Assembly (NCBI GenBank): GCA_947646735.1
Contig: CANTFK010000195.1
Span: 101,938 to 165,937 of the forward strand
DNA length: 64,000 bases
Direction of reading: 5' to 3'
From: Peronospora farinosa
Lineage: Eukaryota; Oomycota; Peronosporomycetes; Peronosporales; Peronosporaceae
Each line of letters begins with the position of its first letter. Within the stretch, counting starts at the first letter, position 1. Below are positions 12,649-24,574 of the stretch, one piece after another. Position numbers and translations under genes: made by a program. The notes beneath the pieces were generated by a model. The model saw only the letters and a list, made by a program, of their open reading frames with translations. It did no database searches and was not told the origin of the DNA.

Positions 12649-13336
12649 CAAGGAGCTACTTTCAACTAAGTATGCCCTTGTAAAGTTTCGGGTGCACCTC
12701 TTGGGCAACGAACCTTTTGTGGTTTATACGGATCACGCATCACTGCGGACCGCTATAAATTCACCGCACCTCTCTCCGAGAATGGCGAGATGGCTAACAT
12801 TCTTCTCTGAATTTAATTCCAAAGTTGAATATAAGACGGATAAGTCGAATGTCTTGGCTGAAGCGTTATCGCGCAGACCAGACTTCGAGGCAAGACCCCA
12901 GGATAGTGTGTCTCGTGCTAAAGCACAAGTTGAGTCGTCAACATTGACAGCCATGAAGGACTACCATGTGACGAGCTCAATGGACTCCGATATCAAGGAG
13001 TGTTACAGTCAGAACGAACATTGTCGCCTGCTGTTTGATCATTTTGGTGGACGAAAGGTTACCCTTCCGTCGCACCTGAAAGCGAAACTAAATTGCTTTA
13101 GCTACAGTGATGGCCTGTTATGGCATCAACTGTCACCCTGTGATCCCTTGAGAATCTATGTCCCTCATGACACAGATCTCAAGCTGATATACTTCACGAG
13201 TGCCATGATGCGCCATCTAGTGGGCATCTGGGCCGTGAAAAGACATTCTTACGAGTTTCAGAGGAATTTTGGTGGCCCCAGCTATATTGGCGGGTGGCCA
13301 ACAACATTCGCTCTTGTGAAGAGTGTCAGCGCATGA
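12641..13336 (+). pseudogene. Element A RNase H and integrase zinc-finger region
   Basis: This is the next part of pol, shifted in frame after 12640. It has the Ty3/gypsy RNase H signature (NDKELLSTKYALVKFRVHL, FVVYTDHASL, ARWLTFFSEFNSKVEYK, SNVLAEALSRR) and then the linker to integrase. The His-His-Cys-Cys finger is damaged: the expected HDAPSSGHLGREKT (intact in element C at about 58737-58790) is scrambled by indels between 13190 and 13300. The CEECQRMKP half of the finger is in another frame just after. Confidence 0.88.
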
Positions 13337-13408
13337 AGCCTGCACCTTCTAGCAGTGCGCCATTGAAGCCACTGCCGATTTCAACGGATTGATTGGAAGT
13401 CGGTCAGT

Positions 13409-14284
13409 TTGGACTTCATGTTTGGCTTACCGCCTGACCATAAAGGCAGGACGGGGCTCGTCGTCTTTGTAGACAGACTGAGAAAGATGGCGCATTTGGC
13501 ACCATGTAGCACCAAGATCTCAGGAAAAGAGGCTGCCCTCTTGTTTCTGGATCGTGTGTACCGACTACACGGGATGCCCGAGTCCATAGTATCGGACCGG
13601 TATCCGCGTTTTACGTCGGGTTTTTGGCGTCATGTGTTTGAGCTGCTGGGTAGCAAGCTCCACATGTCAACCGCTGATCATCCCCAAACTGATGGCCAAA
13701 CACAACGGGCCAATCGAGTCGTGGCGGATGTGTTGCGTACAATAGCTACTCCTAAAGAATGGAGAAAGCAATTGCCATTCGTGGAGCTTGCTATTGATAA
13801 TAGTGCTCACACCAGTATGGGTGAAACACCATTTTACATTAACGGACTGCGTCATCCTCGAACGCCAGTCTCGTTTGTGCGCAGCCCGAGTCTTAGTGGG
13901 GAAGGGCCCCTCACTTCGCTCGGTGCGAATGCCAAAGAGGGCCAAGGTTTCCCTAGTGACACTGCTAATTTAGCAGTGGTCACGACACCTATAGGTGTCA
14001 CAAAGGATGCACGGCAAGAAATGCCAGTGCTCCTTCACGATAACACTGTAGTGTTATCAACAGCGTCGACCCATGAACGACCTCTTGGAGGCGTCATAGG
14101 CGAGCTGAATGCTAAAAGCGTGAGCGAAGCTCAGCGCTTTGTGGATGAGCGATTAGCCATCACACGTAAGTCCGTGAAGCAATGGAAAGCGCACAGGAAA
14201 AGCAAAAACAATATGCAGACCAGCATGGTCGCAAAAACACTGTGTGGGGGACAAAGTGCTATTAAGTACTGCTACGCTACCTAA
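13409..14284 (+). pseudogene. Element A integrase core with Glu-to-Gln change
   Basis: The DDE integrase core contains LDFMFGLPPDHKGRTGLVVFVDRL (first Asp), IVSDRYPRFTSGFW (second Asp) and HPQTDGQTQRANRVV. In Ty3/gypsy integrases, and in element C here, the last motif is QTE, so the third catalytic acid is Gln in A and in B. A one-base insertion near 13390 ('gattgattgg' against 'gattgttgg' in B) cuts the core from its upstream finger. The following segment to 14225 is the variable integrase C-terminal region. The element cannot supply an active integrase. Confidence 0.88.
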
Positions 14285-15060
14285 ACATGCAATTTCTGTA
14301 CTACCTGGTGGTACTACTAAGCTATTGCCTCGATTTATTGGGCCCTTTACAGTGGTTGAAGAAGTTGGAGACCTAAATTATAGGCTCACTCTACCACCGT
14401 ATATGAAGACGCACCCCGTATTCTACGTGATCGTCTGAAACGGTATGTTGATCCGAAGAGATCACATATCCACATAGATCTAACGAGACCGATGAAGAAG
14501 TTGACTGTGAGTCGAGCGTCGCGGCCGATCAGGCGACGAGGAAGCCGAGAGGCTCCCCGTATACGAACGAGGGATCGATAGAAAACTCGGCGATCGAGGA
14601 GAACTCCGCGCTTGACGCGGGTCTCTCATCACCAGTCGCTCCAAAATGTACAAATGGGTCTTCAGGCGGTCATACCCCTGACGGTTCCTCGTCCTCATAT
14701 CGCGCAGATCCAAAGTCAGTCGCGAGACTTGACTCTCGAGATCTGCCATCTGCCTCTTCAGCGCAGCGGACTCAGCCTGCGACTGAACAGCAGCAGGGTA
14801 GGCAGCCGCGAGTAGGTGGGCGTAATCGCCACTCCTATCGGGCGCCACCTGTGTTGGTGGACACGGAAAGGAACACGCACTTCCTTGTTGGAAGGCTGTT
14901 GGCCCACCGGTTTGTGAAGCGAAAGCTGTAAATCCTTGTCCAGTGGAAGGGTTACCAACGAGCTTTGACTCGTGTGAGCCTGTGGACGCTTTGCGCGTCG
15001 ACGTGCCTGGGCTGGTGGCTGCTTATGTGAAGCAGCACCAGCTGTCTTCTTTCTGCTAGG
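14244..15060 (+). pseudogene. Element A pol C-terminus: GPY/SH3-like fold and chromodomain remains
   Basis: The frame from 14244 carries the integrase C-terminal SH3-like module (LLSTATLPKHAISVLPG.., RFIGPFTVVEEVGDLNYRLTLPP, HPVFYVIV). After a frame change the sense strand reads RLKRYVDP... and, at about 14850-15010, a chromodomain: HFLVGRLLAHRFVKRKL, stop, ILVQWKGY. The TAA inside the chromodomain is also present in element C. This identifies the family as chromovirus-like. The whole chromodomain stretch is overlapped on the minus strand by the antisense frame at 14480-15878. Confidence 0.8.
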
Positions 15061-15878
15061 TCCGGATGGACTAGCAGAAGAAGCGTGGCGAGAATCAATT
15101 GGGGGTCGCTTACCACCCATCATTTCATGCGCACCCTTCATGGCGAAGCTGATTAGCTGTGACCGTTATTTCGTTGCATCTACATGCAACGTTACACGGC
15201 GCCGGAGTTCATCTTCATATTCGTCGGCTGTTCGTTAAAACGCAGCACGACTGGAATTGGGAAAGCACGACCAAGTGCTTTGCCCTGCTTTTTCCACAAA
15301 GGAAAGATGCTATAAAATTTATGAGCGTCAATAGTTGCACGCTGAAAAAGCGCTGCACTAGACCAATCCGAGTTCATCCACTCAGATGGAGGAGGCATTG
15401 GTGGCAAGCCACTACTCACGTAGCCGCCCTCGCGACGGCGGGCTAGTTAGGTCGAAAGTGTACTTGGTGAAGCTTTAAGCTCACACTCACCTGAGTCTGA
15501 TTCTTCATTATGGATTGTCAAGACATCAGCCTGAGAAGTTACATCTGACTGAGTCGCGACTACTCCTTTCGAAGTAGCGCGCTCAGTCTTACACACTGCG
15601 CTCGTAGGCGCAGACAACGAAATTTTACCTTCGCTTGTAGGAAGCATAGATGCTTCCTCAAGGACGGGTGCCTCAAATGATGGGGACATATGTCCCATCA
15701 ATGCACTATGCTCATCGCCACTTTGGGGTGATGGCAATGGTGTAGTCTCATTGTAATCTACAATGAGAGACGGATCTTCATCCACATTATCGTGAGATGG
15801 AAGATTCACCTCAGTGCCTGAAGCACTGTGCGATGGCTGCGATAAATCGCGGCGCGTGCGCTTAGTGCTGGACTGCAT
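14480..15878 (-). pseudogene. Antisense ORF of element A (in four pieces)
   Basis: On the strand opposite pol, four overlapping or adjacent frames (15878-15447, 15419-15192, 15141-14758, 14848-14480) give the same protein as the single 407-codon frame of element C at 59928-61151. The order is a Ser/Thr/acidic N-terminus (MQSSTKRTRRDLSQ.., MGHMSPSFEA..), a conserved middle (FYSIFPLWKKQGKALGRAF, then PIPVVLRFNE), a basic QARRRAKRPQ segment, a coiled coil (LKRQMADLESQVSRLTLDLRDMRTRNRQGYDRL) and a Ser/Pro/Arg tail. Small indels break it here. The function is unknown. It is transcribed, if at all, towards pol. Confidence 0.6.
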
Positions 15879-16017
15879 GGGTGCCTTTTCAGGCGACCCG
15901 TCAGCCTTACACGTTTCGGTGGCATGAGTACTGAGCAGACTAAGGCGGCACGTTTATAACGGCTTGCCAGTCTCTCTGTCTCTTAGGCGATGTTTTACAG
16001 AATGTAAAAATCGTTCT

Positions 16018-16031
16018 AAAACGGGGGATGG
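16018..16031 (+). other. Polypurine tract of element A
   Basis: The run 'aaaacgggggatgg' lies directly before the TG of the 3' LTR. This is the usual primer site for plus-strand DNA synthesis and fixes the element's orientation as plus. Confidence 0.75.
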
Positions 16032-16639
16032 TGTAACAGGGTATCTAGTTACACGTAAACATTAAGTAATATACTTAATGTTTGGTCTGAAAGTATCTAT
16101 GATTACTTTTGACCTGTCACTTGGGTGCGATACACAAATGTGATCCACCCTTGTGAATGTGATATCCACTTATGGATTCACATGAGAAGGGATGACGCTA
16201 GTTGAAGCTAGGCATCGCGACGTCTCAGAAAGACGTCAGTTGCGATCTTAAATCTAGATTTAAGATCATGCGACAGGATACGCTTCTAAAGAGTCGCGTA
16301 TCCGATCTATATATATATATAGATATATATAGCCAATCAGTAGTTACATATATATTTAGTTATAATTAATTAAATATAGCTCAGTCTTGAATTTACTTAA
16401 ACAAACGCACCACGCACGAGAAGCTGAAAAGCTTCTGCGTGACGTCGGTGCTTTAGTGTTAAGAAGTTTGTTGCACTCTCGCTTAAGCGAGAAGCAACTG
16501 GTATTACGACTGCTTAAGCAGTGGACCAACCTCCCAACCACCCTCGCACGCAAGGGTAAGACGGTCTAACCGCTTCCTCGCTTGTGCATAAGGTGTGTGC
16601 TCGTAGTACGAGGCAACTTCATAGAAATGTTCGTCTACA
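16032..16639 (+). repeat. Element A 3' LTR, beta type
   Basis: The LTR runs from TGTAACAGGG to ..CGTCTACA (608 bp) and matches 61480-62080 and 26286-27345 in the same orientation, and 40963-42729 reversed. Landmarks are 'gacctgtcacttgggtgcgatac', 'gatgacgctagttgaag', 'gataccg..tatccgatct', a TA-repeat at 16303-16329, 'gagaagctgaaaagcttct' and 'ctcgcttaagcgag'. It ends exactly where element B begins at 16640. It is only distantly like the alpha-type LTR at A's 5' end, although the order of blocks is the same. Confidence 0.9.
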
Positions 16640-16644
16640 ATGCT

Positions 16645-17571
16645 GGTCTGCATATTGTTTTTGCTTTTCCTGTGCGCTTTCCATTGCTTCACGGACTTAC
16701 GTGTGATGGCTAATCGCTCATCCACAAAGCGCTGAGCTTCGCTCACGCTTTTAGCATCCAGCTCGCCTATGACGCCTCCAAGAGGTCGTTCATGGGTCGA
16801 CGCTGTTGATAACACTACAGTGTTATCGTGAAGGAGCACTGGCATTTCTTGCCGTGCATCCTTTGTGACACCTATAGGTGTCGTGACCACTGCTAAATTA
16901 GCAGTGTCACTAGGGAAACCTTGGCCCTCTTTGGCATTCGCACCGAGCGAAGTGAGGGGCCCTTCCCCACTAAGACTCGGGCTGCGCACAAACGAGACTG
17001 GCGTTCGAGGATGACGCAGTCCGTTAATGTAAAATGGTGTTTCACCCATACTGGTGTGAGCACTATTATCAATAGCAAGCTCCACGAATGGCAATTGCTT
17101 TCTCCATTCTTTAGGAGTAGCTATTGTACGCAACACATCCGCCACGACTCGATTGGCCCGTTGTGTTTGGCCATCAGTTTGGGGATGATCAGCGGTTGAC
17201 ATGTGGAGCTTGCTACCCAGCAGCTCAAACACATGACGCCAAAAACCCGACGTAAAACGCGGATACCGGTCCGATACTATGGACTCGGGCATCCCGTGTA
17301 GTCGGTACACACGATCCAGAAACAAGAGGGCAGCCTCTTTTCCTGAGATCTTGGTGCTACATGGTGCCAAATGCGCCATCTTTCTCAGTCTGTCTACAAA
17401 GACGACGAGCCCCGTCCTGCCTTTATGGTCAGGCGGTAAGCCAAACATGAAGTCCAAACTGACCGACTTCCAACAATCCGTTGAAATCGGCAGTGGCTTC
17501 AATGGCGCACTGCTAGAAGGTGCAGGCTTCATGCGCTGACACTCTTCACAAGAGCGAATGTTGTTGGCCAC
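16645..17571 (-). pseudogene. Element B integrase (finger end and DDE core)
   Basis: The frame starts in the finger (NIRSCEECQRMKPAPSS) and continues unbroken through the DDE core, since B lacks the one-base insertion seen in A at 13390. The Asp motifs (SLDFMFGLP, IVSDRYPRF) are present and the Glu motif reads QTQ, as in A. The last ~40 codons read through the junction at 16640 into reverse-complement LTR sequence (..FYEVASYYEHTPYAQ..), so they are not element protein. Confidence 0.9.
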
Positions 17572-18224
17572 CCGCCAATATAGCTGGGGCCACCAAAATT
17601 CCTCTGAAACTCGTAAGAATGTCTTTTCACGGCCCAGATGCCCACTAGATGGCGCATCATGGCACTCGTGAAGTATATCAGCTTGAGATCTGTGTCATGA
17701 GGGACATAGATTCTCAAGGGATCACAGGGTGACAGTTGATGCCATAACAGGCCATCACTGTAGCTAAAGCAATTTAGTTTCGCTTTCAGGTGCGACGGAA
17801 GGGTAACCTTTCGTCCACCAAAATGATCAAACAGCAGGCGACAATGTTCGTTCTGACTGTAACACTCCTTGATATCGGAGTCCATTGAGCTCGTCACATG
17901 GTAGTCCTTCATGGCTGTCAATGTTGACGACTCAACTTGTGCTTTAGCACGAGACACACTATCCTGGGGTCTTGCCTCGAAGTCTGGTCTGCGCGATAAC
18001 GCTTCAGCCAAGACATTCGACTTATCCGTCTTATATTCAACTTTGGAATTAAATTCAGAGAAGAATGTTAGCCATCTCGCCATTCTCGGAGAGAGGTGCG
18101 GTGAATTTATAGCGGTCCGCAGTGATGCGTGATCCGTATAAACCACAAAAGGTTCGTTGCCCAAGAGGTGCACCCGAAACTTTACAAGGGCATACTTAGT
18201 TGAAAGTAGCTCCTTGTCATTCAC
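17529..18224 (-). pseudogene. Element B RNase H and integrase finger (damaged)
   Basis: The translation is identical to A's 12641-13336. The RNase H motifs are intact (FVVYTDHASL, SNVLAEALSRR), but the His-His part of the integrase finger is scrambled by the same indels as in A. Confidence 0.9.
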
Positions 18225-20562
18225 AGGGTAATTCAGGTCTGCGGCTTTTCAAAAGCCGAGACTGATACGAAATGACACGGTCAATGCCGTTGTCATCCTT
18301 TTGCATGAGCGCGCCACCGATTGCAAAATTGCTTGCATCGCAGACGACGCTAAAGGGCTTATCCGCGTCTGGCAATGCCAAGACCGGTGCCTCTACAAGA
18401 GATTGCTTCACTGAAGTTAACGCATCTTCTTGCTTCTTTGACCAAGTCCATTTTGTATCCTTTTTCAAAAGGTCAGACAATGGCTTAGTCTGCTCCGCAT
18501 AATTCTTGATGTACTTATGCAAGTAATTAGCGATTCCAAGAAATTGGCGCATATTCTTCACGTGTCGTGGGACTGTCCATTCCTTTACAGCCTTTACCTT
18601 TTCTGGGTCTTCTCGTACACCATGTTTACCTACGATGCAGCCCAGCACAGGTATCTCAGGGACCCCTATTTCGCACTTTTGCAAGGTAACGTATAATTGG
18701 GCGTCACCCAGAGTCTGCAACACAGCGTCTAAATGGCGCTTGTGCGACTCTATTGTGCTCAGACCGCCCTCCGCCCTACTATGCACGAACAAATCGTCAA
18801 AGTAATAGGGCGCGTAGGCACGGTGCTGAATCATCACGTGAGCCACCACTCGGTTGAATGTTGCTGGAGCATTTTTCAACCCGTGTGGCATCCCAAGCCA
18901 CTCCCACAGCATACCGCTTGGGGTGCTTACTGACGTTTTGGCTACATCGGTATCTCTTATGAGAACCTGATAGTAGCCATCCTTCAGATCCAAAGCGGAA
19001 AAGATAGTTGACTTTCCCATGGAATTTAACAAAGCATCTTTCCGCGGGATCGGCGTTTGAGCCGGAATGGTGGCCGTGTTCAGCTTATTATAAGCATGAA
19101 CCACGCGCCATCCACCTGTTTCTTTACGCACACAGAAGGTAGGGCTGCAGTGAGGCGACTTGCTATCACGTACATGTCCCGCCTTAGCTCGCTTGTCGAA
19201 GAACTCATCGATGTAATCGACTTGTTCCTTCGGCAACAGACATTGCCTGGTCACAAAATACTTGGTGCCAGGCTCCAGGTCAATCTCGTGCCTGATGCCC
19301 CTATCGGCCGGTAGGCGGCTCGGCACTTCTGCTGGAAACACATCACGGTGTTTCCACAGAACATCATAGAACGGGCTGTCCTTTAAGGCATCCCAGCCTT
19401 GAGCAGCGAAACGTTTCTTTTTGTCGGTCTCCAAGACGCTCTCATCCATTGTGGATGAAGCGCAACAGTCCACCACGTTCTCTTCTTGAACTGGTGCGAC
19501 TATCTCGTGGATCTTTCCTTCCTTTAGTTCGGAGAGGAACAGATCCCACGTCATCTCCGAGAGATTTACTATCTCCTCGGCAGATGCCAAGACAAGTTGG
19601 AGCACCTCAACTGAGGATGCCTCCGGCATTTTGTCTTCGACGGCCTCAAACAACTCGTTCGTAGGTCCGTCCTCTTGGACCGAGACTGATCCAAGGGTCA
19701 CTCGTTTCGACGTGCCCTTGATCGTCTTAATACGTCTGGTGCTCGTTCTTCGAGTCACCACGACCTTTGACCTGGAAGAAGGTTTCGTTGATATCTCAGC
19801 TAACGCACTCCTTCCAACCGCACCAGGCTCTTGGCTCTGTGCCGGTTCTTGTGGCGCTTGACTTCCTGTCAGCCCACCATCAACTGCCACAGGCTCTTGG
19901 CTCTGTGCAGGACCATCGGACGCATGACTACCTGTCATCGCCCCATTCACTACACCAGTCTTTTCGACCTGGGTAGGAATATGTGTCACCTGGCTTTCCG
20001 CCAGTGCACTTCCAACTACACCACTCCTTTCGAGCTGGGTAGTTCCTGGTGTCGATTGACATACCGTCATCGCAACCTCGACTGTGTTGGACACAGCATC
20101 AGCCACATAAGCTTCTCGCAAGAGCACATCCTTTCCGGTGTCTTGCGTAGAGCTAGCGACTGTGCGTGTACGCTAGTTAATCCATGGTTGGTGTTTAGCC
20201 AACCAAGGCATGCCTAGGATAAGGTCATACGGACTCTCCATACCTAGCAATGTGAACTTCTCTTTACATGAGAAGTCACTAAAGCTGAAAGCGAGTTCAA
20301 CTTGAACTTCCTCCAATTTAACGAGCGCGCCGTTCGCTAAACGAACGATCGCCTCTTCTCGCTTGCCATCCTGGCAAAGCGACTCATAACTTGCCGGTCT
20401 CTTTTTCAGAGCCGTGAGTTTTACAAATTTTTGTGATGCACCAGAATCCACGAAAAGGGTCATCACTTGGTCATAGCCTCGTACTCGAACGCTATAAACC
20501 AAAAGAGTTGAGGTCCGACCTTTCGGAACCTCAGAGACTATGCTACCTATTTGTTCGATCAC
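18217..20562 (-). pseudogene. Element B protease and reverse transcriptase
   Basis: This is the mirror copy of A's 10303-12648, with the same TAG after PWIN (20173-20175) separating protease (FVDSGASQKFV) from RT (YYFDDLFVHS). Only isolated substitutions distinguish it from A, for example VRDSKS against VRESKS near 19165 and AQSQEP against AQRQEP near 19832. The shared nonsense codon shows that the defect existed before the inverted copy was made, or that conversion has kept the arms alike. Confidence 0.92.
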
Positions 20563-20612
20563 TTTGAACTTAGGGGTAGCTTCAGAGTCCGCGACAGTAG
20601 GGTATCCCGCCC

Positions 20613-21598
20613 CTACTGCGCTCCCGCATTTCCCGACCCATCTTGGGCAGGTGCTGAACCCGTGCGTCGTGCACGCTGATTTTTCGCACCTCCCTTCGGG
20701 TTGGGCGACCTTTTGCTGGCTGCCTTAGCACCAGCAGCTACTTTGGCATAGCAGCGAGCCATCATATGGCCTCGCTTGCCGCACTTGTAGCAGATCACAT
20801 CTGCATTGTCTAACTCCATAGGAGTGGCATCAAACTTCTCGGACGACGGCCTGTAATAGGCTGTCGCCGAGGCGCTGTTGTAGGATTGCTCCTCAACTAA
20901 GGCAATGTCAATTGCCTCTTCCATCGTCGCTGGCACCTTTCTGAAAAGGGCCTGACGCGATGGGCCGTGCCGTAGACCTTTCATGAACGTAGGCACCTTA
21001 ATGCTTTCCGGTATCGGACCCATATGAATGGACGCCGACAACGAACGCATCTCCTGCACATACTCTTCCAAAGATCGCTTCGCCTGTCGTGTTCCAAAGA
21101 AGTGCGCCTGGAGTAACACTTCATTGTTAGGCGGCTGAGACATGGCGCGAATCTTTGATTTAAAATCGTTTATGATGGAAACGCATCGGCATTGACATAA
21201 GCGCAGAGTAAGCCCACTCGGACGCTTTGCCACGCAAGTTGGACATGGCATACGACACCATCCTGGCGCCGTATTCGATGAGCTGCGCCATAACCGCATT
21301 GCTCCACGGCTAAAAGACAGTGGACAATCATATGTGGGGCAGTCCCATCAAACTTCGGAGGGTCCATCCGAATGGGCCTTGGCTGATTAGGCCGGGCAGA
21401 GAGCGTCTCAACAGCTCTGTTGAGCGCCTCATTACGTGCCTGCTCAAGCCGAAGCTCATCCTGAGTCTTAGTGATGGACTCAGCGGTGGCTTGGCTGTTT
21501 TCCTCGGACGCTTTTCTACGCTGTCCGAGCACAAAAGCCTCTAATTGCTCCAACTGAGCAACATGTTGCTCAGGAGGAAAATGTAAGAGGTTGGCCAA
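20613..21598 (-). pseudogene. Element B gag, frameshifted
   Basis: This is the copy of A's gag. The capsid C-terminal half and the CCHC knuckle (CYKCGKRGHMMARC) lie in 21299-20613 and the N-terminal half in 21598-21170. One of A's two frame breaks is absent here (the frame is open from the MSYAM/KASEW region side into the knuckle), but the break between the N-terminal half and the core near 21296 remains. Confidence 0.88.
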
Positions 21599-21601
21599 AG
21601 C

Positions 21602-22102
21602 TTGTTTACCAAGTCCTTACACAAAGTGCTCTGCCACATCCCTATGATGTTGGGAGAGATGAGGAAAATTACCCCAGTTTACGTTGAAAGATATCCGTAC
21701 TCACAACACACAGAAGCTTTTTTAGCTTCTCGTGCGCAGTGGTCAATGTTTAGTAATTTCAAGACTGACTTATATTTAATAGATTTAAAAGAAATAGAAG
21801 CTTACTACTGATTAGTTAATATGTAAAGATCGGATACACGTCTCTTTTAGAAACGTATACCTACGTACGAGCTAAAATATATTTAAACTCGCTGATGAGG
21901 TCCGTCTACGACATCACCATATAGCCTAGTCCCAACTGGGCGTCATACCCGTTGAATGCGAAGTCATCCATGGATATTACATCACGAGGTAGGTCACATT
22001 GATGTGCCTCACCCAAGTGGCAGGTCGGTACCACCGTACCCTTCTAGACCTCCCCGTTAAGTATCATGTACTGAACGGACTCGTGTAAATTAGCCCATTA
22101 CA
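21602..22102 (-). repeat. Element B 5' LTR/leader, alpha type
   Basis: Read on the minus strand it starts TGTAATGGGCTAATTTACACG at 22102 and runs through the same landmark blocks as 8772-9265. It differs from A's version at roughly one base in 15-20, far more than the coding arms differ. The inner border with the gag leader cannot be placed. The TGTAA start parallels the TGTAAC start of the beta LTRs. Confidence 0.75.
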
Positions 22103-22474
22103 CACTCTTAAACGTCTTTAAGTACTACTATACAATCTCTCGATTATTGTCAAGGGATTTGCTAGCACATATATTATCAAATTATATAATTTTGTAATGG
22201 TGCCGGGATCAAAACAGAAAGCAGTTGATACCTATGCACTATAAAACGTCGACAAGGCATTTCTATTACAAACGCAATTAATTTAAAAAAAACGTAAATG
22301 TTTTTAAGAGTCAACTGAATATCTGTTACGCCTAATGTTGACTACACCTTTTAAGTCCTCCCTTCGATTTAAAAGAAAGTAGTCACTTGGTTCCGTAGCC
22401 TTAGTTAAATTGGGCTTTTAAAGGTTTGTCTGTTATCAAAAGAGCAAATTCAATTGAATTCGGCAACACATCGT
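22103..22474. other. Flank between element B and effector locus
   Basis: No gene is seen. The sequence is AT-rich with scattered short A/T runs. It contains the 3' flank of the minus-strand effector frame. Confidence 0.5.
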
Positions 22475-23902
22475 TCAAGGCGAACTTCTCTGTCGTTTCG
22501 CCGGTGGCTTGTTTGAATCGAAATCGTTCTGCCGTTTCAAAGCTTCCGGCGATCTTTTAATCAAGGCTTTTTGCAGCTTTTGAGTGAAGAAGTCCAATTT
22601 CTTGATCTCTTTCTTTGTTCCCTTGTTGACATCAAGTTTAAACGTGGAAAGCATCGTCTCAGTTGCTTTCAGATCATTCAAGGATGTTGACCTGACGAAG
22701 CCGACCCACGCGGAAAAGGCTGGGCTATTGAATAGGTCTCTATCTGTCCTGCTGAGCTCCAATATGTTGAAAACGTCATCCGCATTCTTCTTCTCTTCTA
22801 CCCACTTCTTGTACTGATTCTCAAGTAGTGCATGAGCAATTTCTTTCGTATCAAAGCTTTTTGCGCCATCTAGCGCACCCACTAGAGCATTTTTGCTCTT
22901 AAAATAAGATGATAGTCGGTAAAGCATCACATTATATGCCTCTTCCGGGGTATTCGATATTTTTTGGACAAAGTTGACCCACTGGGAAAAAGTTGGGCTG
23001 TCAAAAGGATTGCCATTTGCCTTGTGAAGCTGCAAGAGGTCAAAAACCTTTTCGTCAGATATTTTCTCACGGGCCCATAATTCGACCTGAAAGTCGAGCA
23101 GACTTTTCGCGAGGTCTTTCCACTCAATCATATTTGCTCCCGCAACCAGAACTCTGGTTAACTCATCGCCCTCAAATTGTTTTGCGAAGACGTTAAACAT
23201 CATCTTATGTTTTTCGTAGCGACTCTGGGGTAAATTGGCCACAGCCGCGGGGTATTTGGCCTTTACGAAATTGACCCACTGGAAAAAAATTGGGCTATCG
23301 AAAGGATTGCGACTTTGCTGTTTAAGCTTCAAAAGGTCGAATACTGCTGCCTCATTTTCACCGTCCTTTACCCACTTCTCGACCTGCAAATCTAGCAGTT
23401 TCATAACGACGTCTTTCTTTGGATGATTCTTTCCCAAAACTAAAGCACTGGTGAGTTTAGCATGTTCTTTCACAAAATGATGTGCCAATAGCTCGAACAT
23501 TACCTTATTTACCGCTTCCGAATCCACAAACAGTCTATTTAAAAATCTCATCCAAACGTCTAAGTCGTTGCCCATAAAGAAGTTAGAGCTGGCGACTAGA
23601 GTGTAAAAGCTTTTCTTGGTTTTCTCAATCAACGAAAGCCTTTTAACATTCGTGTATGGGCCCAAATTTGTAAACTTGTCTGGCTGAAAGGTTTTCAGTA
23701 TCCTGTTAATATACTCCGGCATTTCTGCTCTCTCTTCGGACTTTTCGTTAGAGTAATTCGATACTAGACTCGCGTTTTAGCCCGAGGATAGGGTGTAAGT
23801 AGTATTCGATGTAGTATAGTCGTAGGTGCTGCGCATGACAGGCATTCCGGAAGCCATGCTAATAGCCAACCATGGAGTCAGCGCGAGAACAATCAACATC
23901 AT
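22475..23902 (-). pseudogene. WY/LWY-repeat effector (RxLR-EER-like), broken by an in-frame stop
   Basis: A 415-codon frame (22475-23722) is open. Its frame continues upstream without shift through an EER motif (EKSEER) and, past a single TAA at 23777-23779, into a hydrophobic leader starting at an ATG pair at 23902 (MMLIVLALTPWLAIS). Secretion signal, EER and C-terminal repeats are thus in the order of a Peronosporales host-targeted effector, but no RxLR is visible and the stop separates leader from body. The body has about three LWY-type units with the recurring W..F helix (QWVNFV, QWVNFV, AWVGFV) and L-motif helix (LLDLQVEKW, LLDFQVELW, LLENQYKKW). The C-terminus is basic (PPAKRQR) and could be a nuclear signal. 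A leaderless cytoplasmic protein from 23722 is the alternative. Confidence 0.8.
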
Positions 23903-24089
23903 CGCGTTAGATAACAGGACTGCGGCGGAGGACGTAAACAGCGCGAGGGTCTGGCAGGCAAGATACAAACTAAGACCTCAAATGGCTGTCAGACACTTGA
24001 TTATGGTGGGCGATACAAATAAACTTCGTCTGTCTTTCCCTTATTGCGAAGTTCGATTTTTTCAGGTTGTGGGATCGCAAATCTGAGGG

Positions 24090-24225
24090 CATTCATGGTA
24101 CATGAATTTGATTCTTATATCTAATTTATGAATTATGAATCTACATTACGCATTAGTTTTGATTCAGTATTTGTGATTCATGAGTCAAATAATTTATTGA
24201 TTAAAGCCTATCAATCACCCTTTCA
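24090..24225. repeat. AT-rich 'gaatcatgaatc' repeat, copy 1
   Basis: Scattered short units of the kind 'ttcatgaatc', 'aattatgaatc' and 'gattcatgag' occur here and again at 24575-24720. The unit is nearly palindromic. The two clusters bracket the small reading frame at 24335. Confidence 0.6.
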
Positions 24226-24334
24226 GACTCCCAACTAAAACAAATGAGGATGCAGGGCTCGTTACGAGCCATATAAAAAGGTTATTTAACCTAAAGGAAG
24301 CCCAGTTTCCTGCAAATATCTTTAAGGCACACTA

Positions 24335-24514
24335 ATGTCTAAATTGCGGATAATAAGCTTCTTGTTGCAATCTTTTTTTATGCCTAGCTATGCTATAAAT
24401 ACTTATCACAACACTACTGTCCCACCTTACGACATGTCTTCCAAAGATGTTACAAATTTGAGAAAGGGCATTGATGGCAGGAATGACCAAGATGATCCTG
24501 GCATTATTGTGTGA
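24335..24514 (+). CDS. Putative small secreted protein (59 residues)
   Basis: The frame begins ATG at 24335 and ends TGA at 24512-24514. Residues 1-19 form a good signal peptide (MSKLRIISFLLQSFFMPSYA: basic start, hydrophobic core, small residue at the cut site). The mature part is polar, has a possible N-glycosylation site (HNTT), a TNLRKG segment that loosely recalls degenerate xxLR motifs, and an acidic DQDDP stretch. A possible TATA box ('atataaaaagg') lies about 55 bases upstream, and a palindrome 'ggctcgttacgagcc' at 24256-24270. The last codons overlap a possible splice donor (GTGAGT), so it may be only a first exon. No homologue is recognised. It lies beside the broken effector in opposite orientation. 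Confidence 0.4.
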   Translation: MSKLRIISFLLQSFFMPSYAINTYHNTTVPPYDMSSKDVTNLRKGIDGRNDQDDPGIIV

Positions 24515-24574
24515 GTGATATCAGGAACAAGTTCGCCCATCTCAATTAGTTGTTTTTATAAATTTAAATTTAGT

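Larger units (their letters stand above)
16640..22102 (-). mobile_element. Element B: inverted, nearly identical copy of element A (gypsy)
   Basis: Read on the minus strand this repeats A from its alpha LTR through gag and pol up to the integrase C-terminal region. Paired coordinates sum to 30864-30866 throughout, so only single-base indels separate the arms. It stops at A's beta LTR border (16639/16640) and therefore lacks the SH3-like/chromodomain end, the antisense frame and a 3' LTR. The outer end is an alpha LTR beginning TGTAATGGGC at 22102. The arms together with the spacer form a palindrome of about 13.3 kb. Confidence 0.92.
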